From Bacillota bacterium (lineage in GTDB: Bacteria > Bacillota > Clostridia > Lachnospirales > Lachnospiraceae), in assembly GCA_023435505.1 (NCBI GenBank), contig JAEYRR010000313.1:1-8787 (forward strand): a stretch of DNA of 8,787 nt, in the 5' to 3' direction. The stretch's first letter is position 1. Each line of letters begins with the position of its first letter. The notes below the pieces were generated by a model that was not told the origin of the DNA, did no database searches, and was given only the letters and a program-made list of their open reading frames with translations. The translations under genes were made by a program, and so were the position numbers. Below, in pieces: positions 1-6,328 of the stretch.

Positions 1-1229
1 GGATAGGAGGTTCTATTATAGATCCAGCTTTCATCGAAGAGTATCTGGGTATGCGTGTGGAATCTGTGGATGAAGTGGAGATTATTCGCCGTATGACAGA
101 GCAAATCTATGATCAGGCAGAGTATGAGAAAGCACTACGGTGGACAAAAGAGAAGTGTAAAGAAGGCTATGACAAGAATCCAGACTCCGTGAAAGCCTCC
201 GAAGAAAAGAAAGAGGAGACATGGGAGTTTGTTGTGAAGATGATGCTTATTATGAAAGATCTTATGAATGGTAATCAGAATCTTCCCGTGGGGTGTGAGG
301 AAGAGATGGTTGGACACAATGCAATTGCAGCTGGATTCCAGGGGCAAAGGCAGTGGACTGATTTCTATCCAAACTGTGATTATCCGGAAGCCTTATTAAA
401 CACCTCTTTTGACTGGAATGGAGCCAGAGAGCCATACATACTTGCAACAGAAAATGATGTCCTTAATGGCCTTGGGATGCTGTTTATGAAATTACTTACC
501 AACCGACCACAGATATTTGCTGATGTTCGTACTTATTGGAGCAGTCAGTCTGTTAAAAAAGCTACCGGTTATGAGGTTGAAGGCCATGCAAAGGATGCGG
601 ATGGGTTTATTCACCTAATTAATTCTGGAGCAGCTTGCCTAGATGCATGTGGGGAAGCGATAGATTATGATGGCAATCATGTTATAAAACAATGGTATGA
701 GATTACAGAAAAAGATCAAGAAGCGATTTTAAATGCTACTACATGGTGTGCAGCAGACAATGGGTATTTTAGAGGCGGTGGTTTCTCTTCCAGATTTGAA
801 ACCAAGGCAGAGATGCCATGCACGATGATACGACTCAATTTAGTTAAGAATCTGGGACCAGTATTACAGATTGCGGAAGGTTGGACATTACATCTTCCTG
901 AAGAGGTATCGGATACTTTATGGAAACGTACAGATTATACATGGCCATGTACCTGGTTTACCCCAAGGTGCACAAAACAAGGGGTATTTAAGACTGCTTA
1001 TGATGTAATGAACAACTGGGGAGCTAATCATGGAGCTATTAGTTATGGGCATGTTGGTGCCGATTTAATTACCTTAGCTTCTATTCTCAGAATACCGGTA
1101 TCTATGCATAATGTGCCGGAGGAAAAGATTTTTAGACCAGCTGTATGGAATGCATTTGGAAGTAATCAAGAAGGACAGGATTTTAGAGCCTGTGAAGCTT
1201 ATGGTCCTATGTACAAAACAATCCGGTAA
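1..1229 (+). CDS. fucI: L-fucose isomerase (FucI family), 5'-truncated by the window edge
   Basis: Isomerises L-fucose to L-fuculose; the family also accepts D-arabinose (giving D-ribulose). It is a cytoplasmic, Mn-dependent enzyme. The reading frame is open to the left edge (first full codon at base 3), and the residues before the ATG at 51 (GGSIIDPAF, then EEYLG) continue the family alignment, so that ATG is internal. About 408 residues are visible of roughly 590 usual; some 185 N-terminal residues lie outside. Recalled from E. coli FucI, the metal and catalytic residues are all present: Glu in ATEND (bases 450-452), Asp in FADVRTYW (522-524) and His in WGANHG (1029-1031), with the expected 24-residue spacing between the first two. 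Other family blocks are GHNAIAAGFQGQRQWTD, RGGGFSSRF and GPVLQIAEGW. It ends with TAA 110 bp before the repressor gene. Family assignment is firm; the physiological substrate is not. Confidence 0.95.
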   Translation, partial: IGGSIIDPAFIEEYLGMRVESVDEVEIIRRMTEQIYDQAEYEKALRWTKEKCKEGYDKNPDSVKASEEKKEETWEFVVKMMLIMKDLMNGNQNLPVGCEEEMVGHNAIAAGFQGQRQWTDFYPNCDYPEALLNTSFDWNGAREPYILATENDVLNGLGMLFMKLLTNRPQIFADVRTYWSSQSVKKATGYEVEGHAKDADGFIHLINSGAACLDACGEAIDYDGNHVIKQWYEITEKDQEAILNATTWCAADNGYFRGGGFSSRFETKAEMPCTMIRLNLVKNLGPVLQIAEGWTLHLPEEVSDTLWKRTDYTWPCTWFTPRCTKQGVFKTAYDVMNNWGANHGAISYGHVGADLITLASILRIPVSMHNVPEEKIFRPAVWNAFGSNQEGQDFRACEAYGPMYKTIR

Positions 1230-1261
1230 GAGCAATCTTAAAGTATGTGATGGGATTAACA

Positions 1262-1290
1262 TTGATAATTATTCGGTGTCATGATACTAT
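1262..1290 (+). promoter_or_regulatory. Predicted sigma-A promoter of the LacI-family repressor gene
   Basis: TTGATA at 1262-1267 (5 of 6 to the -35 consensus) and TACTAT at 1285-1290 (4 of 6 to the -10 consensus) are separated by exactly 17 bp. Transcription would start near 1297, leaving a leader of about 42 nt before the repressor ATG at 1339, whose ribosome binding site is AAAGGAGA at 1327-1334. It is the best -35/-10 pair I found by eye in this gap. It suggests the repressor gene has its own promoter rather than relying only on read-through from fucI. Confidence 0.55.
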
Positions 1291-1302
1291 TTTCATGACA
1301 CC
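1275..1302. repeat. Perfect 10-bp inverted repeat around the repressor promoter (operator or hairpin)
   Basis: GGTGTCATGA (1275-1284) is repeated in inverted form as TCATGACACC (1293-1302), with an 8-bp spacer. The spacer starts with the proposed -10 hexamer, and the right arm covers the expected start site near 1297. As DNA it could be an operator that blocks polymerase; as RNA it would be a hairpin just after fucI. No T-rich run follows either arm, so it is not a standard intrinsic terminator. It does not resemble the GAAACGTTTC operators found elsewhere in the window, so a different regulator would be implied. Confidence 0.6.
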
Positions 1303-1338
1303 AAATGATAAATTTGTATTAAGTATAAAGGAGAACCT

Positions 1339-2343
1339 ATGGCTGCAACAATACGGGATATCAAAGAGAAAACGGGTTTATCGCTGGCCACTATATCGAA
1401 GTATCTCAATGGTGGAAACGTTCTGCCTGAAAACAAAATAAGAATAGAGGCCGCGATTAAGGATCTGCATTATGAAGTAAATGAGATAGCAAGAGGACTT
1501 GTCACGAATAAGACAAGAACGGTTGGTGTTGTTGTTTATAGTGTTGAAAGCTTATTTAACGGAACCCTGCTTCATCATATTGCAGATAGATTAAGAAAGA
1601 GTGGATATGGGCTTTTGATTTGTGATTCTGGTAATGATGAAGAGGTTGAGGCTAAAAATATTCGTTTTTTATTAAGTAAAAAAGTTGATGGTATCATTGT
1701 CATTCCTGTGGCTAAGAAAAGTGCATTCCTAAATCCCGTGCAAAATGCTGGATTGCCAGTAGTGCTATTAGACCGCTCATTACAAGACTCTGCATTTGAC
1801 TGTGTAAGAATTGACAACAGAATGGCAGCCTATAGAGCTGTTAATCTTCTAATTGAAAACAAGCATAAGAATATCGCCGTGATCTGCAGTAATGAGGAAT
1901 ACACAGGATGCGAACGTTATAAAGGTTTTTTTGATGCGATGCAACAGGCAGAGCTTGTAGTACCTGTAGACTACCAGAAGATGGGGAGCCATTCCATCGA
2001 ATTTGGTTATGCCAGTATGAAACAACTACTTGAGCTGTCAACACCTCCAACCGGAGTGTTTATGAGCAATTATGAACTTACGCTGGGAGCTGTTATGGCG
2101 GTAAATGAGTCAAATTATAGCTGTCCAAAGGACATCTCGTTACTTGGCTTTGATGATTTAATTCTGTCTCATGTTGTGGAACCTAGGATGTATATGGTTG
2201 TTCAGCCTATGAAGGAAATGGGAGAGAAGACAGTTGAACTGTTGCTAAGTCGAATAGAAGGCAAGGAAACCGGTATGCCTGTTGAGATAGTATTAGGAAC
2301 AAGAATACAGGAAGGCAACTCCATTATGAGACTCAAAAAGTAA
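1339..2343 (+). CDS. LacI/RbsR-family transcriptional repressor
   Basis: A 334-residue sugar-responsive DNA-binding regulator of normal family length. The N-terminus holds the LacI helix-turn-helix (about residues 4-25, TIRDIKEKTGLSLATISKYL). It is followed by the hinge helix NEIARGL (48-54), whose Leu54 corresponds to the residue that wedges into the central CpG of the operator in PurR-type proteins. Residues from about 60 form the periplasmic-binding-protein-like sensor domain, with VDGIIVIP (117-124), the family block GFDD (270-273) and the late VVQP (287-290). The start is set by AAAGGAGA at 1327-1334. It lies between fucI and the kinase, and three palindromes with a CpG-centred GAAACGTTTC core lie just upstream of the two downstream transcription units, making it their likely regulator (inference). 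The effector sugar cannot be read from the sequence. Confidence 0.93.
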   Translation: MAATIRDIKEKTGLSLATISKYLNGGNVLPENKIRIEAAIKDLHYEVNEIARGLVTNKTRTVGVVVYSVESLFNGTLLHHIADRLRKSGYGLLICDSGNDEEVEAKNIRFLLSKKVDGIIVIPVAKKSAFLNPVQNAGLPVVLLDRSLQDSAFDCVRIDNRMAAYRAVNLLIENKHKNIAVICSNEEYTGCERYKGFFDAMQQAELVVPVDYQKMGSHSIEFGYASMKQLLELSTPPTGVFMSNYELTLGAVMAVNESNYSCPKDISLLGFDDLILSHVVEPRMYMVVQPMKEMGEKTVELLLSRIEGKETGMPVEIVLGTRIQEGNSIMRLKK

Positions 2344-2393
2344 TGAATACTTAGAGCTTTTATAAGATAGGAAAAGAAACAGGATGTATAGTG

Positions 2394-2421
2394 CACATAA
2401 GTGAAACGTTTCGCTTATGTG
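2394..2421. promoter_or_regulatory. LacI-type operator 1, extended 28-bp palindrome
   Basis: The core GTGAAACGTTTCGC (2401-2414) is centred on a CpG and flanked by matching arms CACATAAG and CTTATGTG. All 14 base pairs of the 28-bp symmetry match except 2402/2413. The central 14-mer differs by one base from operator 2 and is identical to operator 3. It also closely resembles the GCGAAACGTTTCGC core of the E. coli ribose operator bound by RbsR (recalled). It lies just upstream of a TATAAT hexamer, over the expected -35 region, as a repressor site would. Confidence 0.82.
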
Positions 2422-2427
2422 TAGAGA

Positions 2428-2433
2428 TATAAT
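2428..2433 (+). promoter_or_regulatory. Candidate -10 hexamer for the kinase operon promoter
   Basis: A perfect TATAAT lies 6 bp after operator 1. The -35 position falls inside that operator and has no good match to TTGACA, and there is no TGn extension, so the promoter would be weak or activator-dependent. A start near 2440 would give a leader of about 93 nt that contains operator 2. Other AT-rich -10-like words exist nearby (2469-2474, 2483-2488), also without convincing -35 partners, so the exact promoter is uncertain. Confidence 0.4.
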
Positions 2434-2500
2434 GCGGTTATGGGTTATAGTTTTCTAAAAAAATTGTATATACTAAGAGATTTATATTTTTTTGTAATGG

Positions 2501-2514
2501 GCGAAACGTTTCGC
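2501..2514. promoter_or_regulatory. LacI-type operator 2, perfect 14-bp palindrome
   Basis: GCGAAACGTTTCGC is fully symmetric about a central CpG and sits 18 bp before the kinase ATG at 2533. Its centre is exactly 100 bp from the centre of operator 1. In this position it could act as a roadblock to elongation or as a second site for cooperative binding. Confidence 0.82.
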
Positions 2515-2522
2515 ATTAATAT

Positions 2523-2529
2523 AGGAGAG
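2523..2529 (+). promoter_or_regulatory. Ribosome binding site that fixes the kinase start
   Basis: AGGAGAG ends a few bases before the ATG at 2533. The in-frame ATG at 2440 has no comparable site and would add 31 residues (MGYSFLKKLY and onward) to a protein whose conserved FGGY N-terminus begins right after 2533. Confidence 0.75.
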
Positions 2530-2532
2530 AGT

Positions 2533-4017
2533 ATGGGAAATCTATTATTGGGTATTGATATAGGAACATCCGCATGTAAAGTGGCAGCATTTAATCTTGA
2601 CGGCTTGGTATTAGCACAATCCAATCAACCATACCAGGTATACTATCCTAGAAGTGGATGGGCTGAACAAGATGCTGATGAATGGTGGAGTGCAATACGG
2701 CAGGGAATCAGGGAAGTGTTAGCCAGTGATAGGGTAAGTGCTGAAGAGATCTTAGGCATTGGAGTGGATGGACAAAGCTGGTCAGCTATTCCGGTTAGCA
2801 AAGAAGGAAAAGCTTTACATAAAACCCCGATCTGGATGGATACCAGAGCAAGGGAAATTTGTACCCAAGTGAAAGACAAAGTAGGGGAAGATACAATATT
2901 CGCTATTGCAGGCAATGATTTTTTGCCTAGTTATTCAACACCAAAGATGGTTTGGTTTAGGGAGGAAAGGAAAGATGTCTTTGATAAGACTTATAAATTC
3001 CTCCAAAGCAATAGTTATATTGTTTATAAGCTTACAGGCGTAATGAGTCAGGACTATTCCCAAGGATATGGAATACACTTTTTTGATATGAATACACTTA
3101 CCTATGATACAGAACTCGCCAAGAAGATGGGACTTTCAGTAGATTTGGTTCCGGAGTTATTTAGGAGTGATGAGATTGTTGGCACTGTATCAAAGAAAAC
3201 GGCAATGGAAACAGGACTCCACGCAGGTACCCCGGTTGTAGCCGGGGGCCTGGATGCCGCTTGTGGCACCTTGGGTGCCGGGGTATATAAAGCTGGTCAA
3301 ACTCAGGAACAAGGTGGCCAGGCCGGTGGAATGAGTATCTGTACCGAGAAGGCATTGGCACATAAGAAGTTAATTCTCAGTCCTCATGTAGTTCCAGGAA
3401 GATGGCTGCTTCAAGGCGGCTCAGTTGGTGGCGGAGGTGCATTGAGATGGTTTCGCCAGGAATTGGGAAAGGATGATAGCTTTGACGCCTTGACTGAGGA
3501 GGCAGCAAAGATTACATCTGGGTCTGATGGTGTTGTTTTTCTACCGTATATGGCAGGAGAACGATCTCCAATCTGGGATCCTGATGCAAAGGGAGTATTT
3601 TATGGCCTGACCTATGAAAAGACCAGAGGCCATATGATTAGAGCTATCTTAGAGGGAGTCGCCTATTCGTTAGAGCATAACCTTAGAACTGCCAGAGAGG
3701 TAGGAGTTACAGTTGACACGTTAAATGCTATGGGTGGAGCCTCTAATTCATATTTGTGGACTCAGATTAAAGCGGATGTAACCGGTAAAAGAATACAGGT
3801 CCCTACTTCAGATACGGCAACCACATTAGGGGCAGCAATTCTTGCTGGTATTGGCTGTGGAGTATACAAAGATTATGAGGAAGCAGTCGCACAGACCATT
3901 ACCATAACGAGAGTGCATGAGCCTAATAAAGAGAATCATAGGATCTATGAGAAGGGGATTAACCTGTACCTGCAATTATATGAGGATTTGAAAGAAACCT
4001 TTGCTAGATACCATTGA
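2533..4017 (+). CDS. FGGY-family ketose kinase (xylulokinase-like)
   Basis: ATP-dependent sugar kinase, 494 residues from ATG 2533, the usual length for XylB/FucK-type enzymes. The ASKHA fold shows the N-terminal phosphate motif GIDIGTS (7-13), a substrate-domain block GVDGQSW with IWMDTRA (100-106), the catalytic Asp in GGLDAACG (Asp241), FLPYMAGERSP (336-346) and the adenosine block GGASNSYLW (401-409). The segment that is GTSG in typical xylulokinases reads GGQAGG here (261-266), suggesting a separate subfamily. Recognisable E. coli FucK features such as SGTWE are absent. An upstream in-frame ATG (2440) would place operator 2 inside the gene, so 2533 is preferred. It is first in an operon with the dehydrogenase 24 bp downstream. 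The probable role is to phosphorylate the ketose made by the isomerase or dehydrogenase; xylulose, fuculose, ribulose and tagatose are all possible. Confidence 0.9.
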   Translation: MGNLLLGIDIGTSACKVAAFNLDGLVLAQSNQPYQVYYPRSGWAEQDADEWWSAIRQGIREVLASDRVSAEEILGIGVDGQSWSAIPVSKEGKALHKTPIWMDTRAREICTQVKDKVGEDTIFAIAGNDFLPSYSTPKMVWFREERKDVFDKTYKFLQSNSYIVYKLTGVMSQDYSQGYGIHFFDMNTLTYDTELAKKMGLSVDLVPELFRSDEIVGTVSKKTAMETGLHAGTPVVAGGLDAACGTLGAGVYKAGQTQEQGGQAGGMSICTEKALAHKKLILSPHVVPGRWLLQGGSVGGGGALRWFRQELGKDDSFDALTEEAAKITSGSDGVVFLPYMAGERSPIWDPDAKGVFYGLTYEKTRGHMIRAILEGVAYSLEHNLRTAREVGVTVDTLNAMGGASNSYLWTQIKADVTGKRIQVPTSDTATTLGAAILAGIGCGVYKDYEEAVAQTITITRVHEPNKENHRIYEKGINLYLQLYEDLKETFARYH

Positions 4018-4027
4018 TGGATAGAGT

Positions 4028-4035
4028 AAGGAGGA
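4028..4035 (+). promoter_or_regulatory. Ribosome binding site supporting a GTG start
   Basis: AAGGAGGA is a near-perfect anti-16S match located 6-7 bases before the GTG at 4042. It supports GTG as the start of the dehydrogenase, and the protein family's N-terminus (MKAGVV) begins exactly there. Confidence 0.8.
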
Positions 4036-4041
4036 TTTAAA

Positions 4042-5091
4042 GTGAAAGCAGGAGTAGTACATGCAAGAAATGACATTAGATATGAAGAAATAAAAAAGCC
4101 GGAGACTGAGCCGGGGAAGGTTCTGATTAAAGTAAAATACACGGGAATCTGTGGTTCCGATATTCCCAGAGTAAATGGAGATGCTTGTCACTATTTTCCC
4201 AATGTACTGGGGCATGAGTTTTCTGGAATGGTAGAAGCCATAGGAGAAGGGGTTACTACTATAAAACCGGGAGATCGGGTAGCAGGAGTCCCTTTGGTAC
4301 CTTGCATGAAATGCGAGGATTGTCAAAAGGGTAACTATTCCTTATGTAAAAACTATAGCTTTATCGGCTCAAGAGAGTTTGGAAGCTTTGCGGAATATGT
4401 GTCGGTTCCGGAGAGAAATGCGGTAAAGTTTGATGAAGAAGTAAGCTTTGAAAAAGGTGCCTTTTTTGAGCCTGCAACAGTGGCGCTTCATGGCCTTAGG
4501 CGGGTGGATTATAAAGGCGGGAAGATAGTAGCGATTCTTGGTGGTGGTACCATTGGAATGTTGACCATGCAGTGGGCGAAGATCTTTGGGGCAAGTAAGG
4601 TTGTTGTCTTTGATATTTTAGATGAAAGACTGGAACTTGCGAAAAGGCTGGGCGCTGATGATACAGTCAATTCTAGCAAAGAGACCTATTTAGATGAGGT
4701 TAGGCGCATTACAGATGGTATGGGATTTGACTATGTGTATGAGACAGCAGGCAATACCATTACTATGAAGATGGCATTTAAACTGGCAGCTAATAAAGCA
4801 CAACTATGTTTTATTGGGACACCTACCAAAGAGCTTTCCTTCTCTGTAGAGGAATGGGAAAGCATGAATCGAAAAGAGTTTACAATGACTGGGTCATGGA
4901 TGAGTTACTCAGCTCCCTTCCCTGGAGATGAGTGGGAGTTGACTGCACATTATTTTAAAACAGGTGAACTGAAATTTGATGAATCCTTTATTTTTAAGAA
5001 AATACCTCTCTCTCAGATTGATACCGCTTTTGAGATGTATAATACGCCAGGTATGGTAAAAGGAAAAATATTAATTGATAGTGAAGCATAA
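4042..5091 (+). CDS. Zinc-dependent polyol dehydrogenase, GatD-like (MDR superfamily)
   Basis: Medium-chain NAD(P)-dependent dehydrogenase of 349 residues with a GTG start. Catalytic zinc ligands are Cys37 (GICGSD), His58-Glu59 (LGHEFSG) and Glu143 (FFEP). The structural zinc Cys set is complete: 88, 91, 94 and 102. The Rossmann motif is GGGTIG (167-172), with Asp191 at the end of the second strand, which favours NAD over NADP. Several blocks closely match E. coli GatD, galactitol-1-phosphate 5-dehydrogenase, as recalled: CGSDIPR, HYFPNVLGHEFSG, SFIGSRE and the late GSWMSYSAPFPGDEWE. It likely oxidises a polyol or polyol phosphate to a ketose. Since no PTS is present, the substrate may be unphosphorylated (inference). 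It lies between the kinase and the aldo/keto reductase, with which it could form a redox-balanced aldose-to-ketose pair. Sorbitol, xylitol or threonine dehydrogenase activity is the alternative, with weaker motif support. Confidence 0.88.
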   Translation: MKAGVVHARNDIRYEEIKKPETEPGKVLIKVKYTGICGSDIPRVNGDACHYFPNVLGHEFSGMVEAIGEGVTTIKPGDRVAGVPLVPCMKCEDCQKGNYSLCKNYSFIGSREFGSFAEYVSVPERNAVKFDEEVSFEKGAFFEPATVALHGLRRVDYKGGKIVAILGGGTIGMLTMQWAKIFGASKVVVFDILDERLELAKRLGADDTVNSSKETYLDEVRRITDGMGFDYVYETAGNTITMKMAFKLAANKAQLCFIGTPTKELSFSVEEWESMNRKEFTMTGSWMSYSAPFPGDEWELTAHYFKTGELKFDESFIFKKIPLSQIDTAFEMYNTPGMVKGKILIDSEA

Positions 5092-5142
5092 GTATGTCAG
5101 CTACTTGCAAACATAAATTCATATTTATAAGGAGGAATAGTT

Positions 5143-6159
5143 ATGGTTATAGATAGTTCAAGAGTCCCAAAGGTTACACTTAATACAGGAGATCAGATTC
5201 CATGCATAGGGATGGGCACATTTGGATCCGACCGGTTTACTGCAGAGGAGGTTTCTAACGCTGTAGCAGGAGCAATCCGGGCTGGATATCGTATGTTCGA
5301 CTGCGCTGCATGCTATGGAAATGAGGATCTAATCGGCGAGGTATTTCACAATGCATTTACTGAAGGTGTAGTGGAGAGAAAAGATATGTACATCATGACA
5401 AAGGTATGGAATGATATGCACCGTCAGGTGGAAAAATCATGTCGTAAGAGTATTGAAGATCTGCAGTGTCAGTACATAGATTTGTTTTTTATTCATTGGC
5501 CATTCCCTAATTATCATGCACCACATTGTGATGTGGATTCACGTAATCCTGATTCTAGACCATTTTCAGTAGAGGAATTTATGGATACCTACAGACAGTG
5601 TGAAGCTTTGGTAGATAAAGGGCTAATTCGTCACATTGGAATCTCTAATATGACCATTCCTAAGTTAGAAGCAGTAATTGATAAGTTCAGAATTAAGCCA
5701 GTTGCCTGTGAGATGGAAATACATCCTTGTTTCCAACAGAAAGAACTATTTGACTATCTGGTTGCCCATGATATTAAACCTATCGGATTCATGCCTTTAG
5801 GATCTCCACAAAGACCGGAAAGAGATATGGAGCCGGATGATATAGCAGATATGCAGGTACCACAGATTAAAGAGATTGCAAAGAATCATGGAGTACATCC
5901 AGCTATCGTAGCCTTAAAGTGGGCAGTTCAGAGGGGGCAGATTCCGATTCCGTTCTCCATCCATGAGATGGAATATGTAAGTAATCTAGAGTCCACAGTG
6001 ACGGAACCATTGACAGAGGAGGAGATGAGTATTATTGCAACTCTGGAAAAGAATAACCGCCTTGTGAAAGGTCAGGTATTCTTATGGTCAGGAGCCAAGG
6101 ACTGGCATGATTTATGGGATGAAGATGGAGTAATCGTAGATTGTCCAGACGCAAACTAA
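5143..6159 (+). CDS. Aldo/keto reductase (aldose/aldehyde reductase type)
   Basis: A 338-residue TIM-barrel oxidoreductase with the catalytic tetrad intact: Asp53 (MFDCA), Tyr58 (CYGNE), Lys87 (MTKVWN) and His118 (FIHWP). GISNM (166-170) is the usual cofactor-side block. A loop of about 25 residues follows His118, as in the longer aldose-reductase-type members. The coenzyme motif, normally IPKSxxxxxR, reads IPFS (269-272), with Phe271 replacing Lys and Glu277 replacing the Arg; Asn281 is kept. Loss of both 2'-phosphate contacts suggests NADH rather than NADPH use. The start is set by AAGGAGG at 5129-5135. It is the last gene of the first unit, 51 bp after the dehydrogenase. Likely roles are reducing an aldose to its alditol, or reducing lactaldehyde or glycolaldehyde released by the aldolase. 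Confidence 0.88.
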   Translation: MVIDSSRVPKVTLNTGDQIPCIGMGTFGSDRFTAEEVSNAVAGAIRAGYRMFDCAACYGNEDLIGEVFHNAFTEGVVERKDMYIMTKVWNDMHRQVEKSCRKSIEDLQCQYIDLFFIHWPFPNYHAPHCDVDSRNPDSRPFSVEEFMDTYRQCEALVDKGLIRHIGISNMTIPKLEAVIDKFRIKPVACEMEIHPCFQQKELFDYLVAHDIKPIGFMPLGSPQRPERDMEPDDIADMQVPQIKEIAKNHGVHPAIVALKWAVQRGQIPIPFSIHEMEYVSNLESTVTEPLTEEEMSIIATLEKNNRLVKGQVFLWSGAKDWHDLWDEDGVIVDCPDAN

Positions 6160-6216
6160 CATAGAGAAAAGTGAATATTGTCCTATATTTTTCCAGAGAT
6201 GTATGATAGGTTAGGA

Positions 6217-6245
6217 TTGACAGATATTTACAATTGATAGATAAT
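6217..6245 (+). promoter_or_regulatory. Strong sigma-A promoter for the aldolase-transporter operon
   Basis: TTGACA (6217-6222, perfect -35) and GATAAT (6240-6245, 5 of 6 to the -10 consensus) are spaced by 17 bp. Transcription would start near 6252, about 5 bp before operator 3, leaving a leader of about 77 nt. This is the best promoter in the window, and its position next to the operator supports repression by the LacI-type protein. Confidence 0.75.
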
Positions 6246-6256
6246 GTTGATAGAGA

Positions 6257-6270
6257 GTGAAACGTTTCGC
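6257..6270. promoter_or_regulatory. LacI-type operator 3
   Basis: GTGAAACGTTTCGC is identical, base for base, to the central 14 bp of operator 1, nearly 4 kb away. It lies at about +6 to +19 relative to the predicted start, a classic repressor position. It links the aldolase and transporter genes to the same regulon as the kinase operon. Confidence 0.82.
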
Positions 6271-6328
6271 CCTAGATGAATATTATTATATCAGAATATG
6301 AGTATGTACATAATAGGAGGGTAAACAG

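Larger units (their letters stand above)
6160..6328. other. Intergenic control region between the two transcription units
   Basis: This 169-bp gap contains the promoter at 6217-6245, operator 3 at 6257-6270 and the aldolase ribosome binding site (TAGGAGGG, 6314-6321). I found no convincing intrinsic terminator after the reductase gene: the only stem (CCTAT 6182-6186 with ATAGG 6206-6210) is short, has a long loop and lacks a following T run. Some read-through from the upstream operon is therefore plausible. Confidence 0.6.

Noticed and set aside
1275..1310. Intrinsic terminator after fucI
   Set aside because: The stem is good, but no T-rich run follows in either direction. It is kept as an inverted repeat of uncertain role.
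1414..1424. GAAACGTT inside the repressor coding sequence, resembling a half operator
   Set aside because: Only 8 of the 10 core bases match and symmetry is lost on one side. The bases encode the Gly-Asn-Val turn after the helix-turn-helix, so coding constraint explains it.
1247..1441. Short + strand open frame overlapping the start of the repressor
   Set aside because: It runs through the promoter and inverted repeat and then out of frame into the repressor helix-turn-helix; no recognisable protein features.
2401..2414. GAAACGTTTC sites as CcpA catabolite-response elements
   Set aside because: The CcpA site consensus (TGWAARCGYTWNCW) has an extra base pair per half around the CpG. These sites have the tighter RbsR/PurR-like core, and a local LacI-type gene is present.
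2440..2532. In-frame upstream ATG giving a 31-residue extension of the kinase
   Set aside because: It has no ribosome binding site, adds residues before the conserved FGGY N-terminus, and would put operator 2 inside the coding region. ATG 2533 has AGGAGAG and fits the family.
3976..4326. Reverse-strand open frame of 116 codons and similar antisense frames elsewhere
   Set aside because: These lie opposite well-supported genes and show no family motifs; they are shadows of the coding strand.
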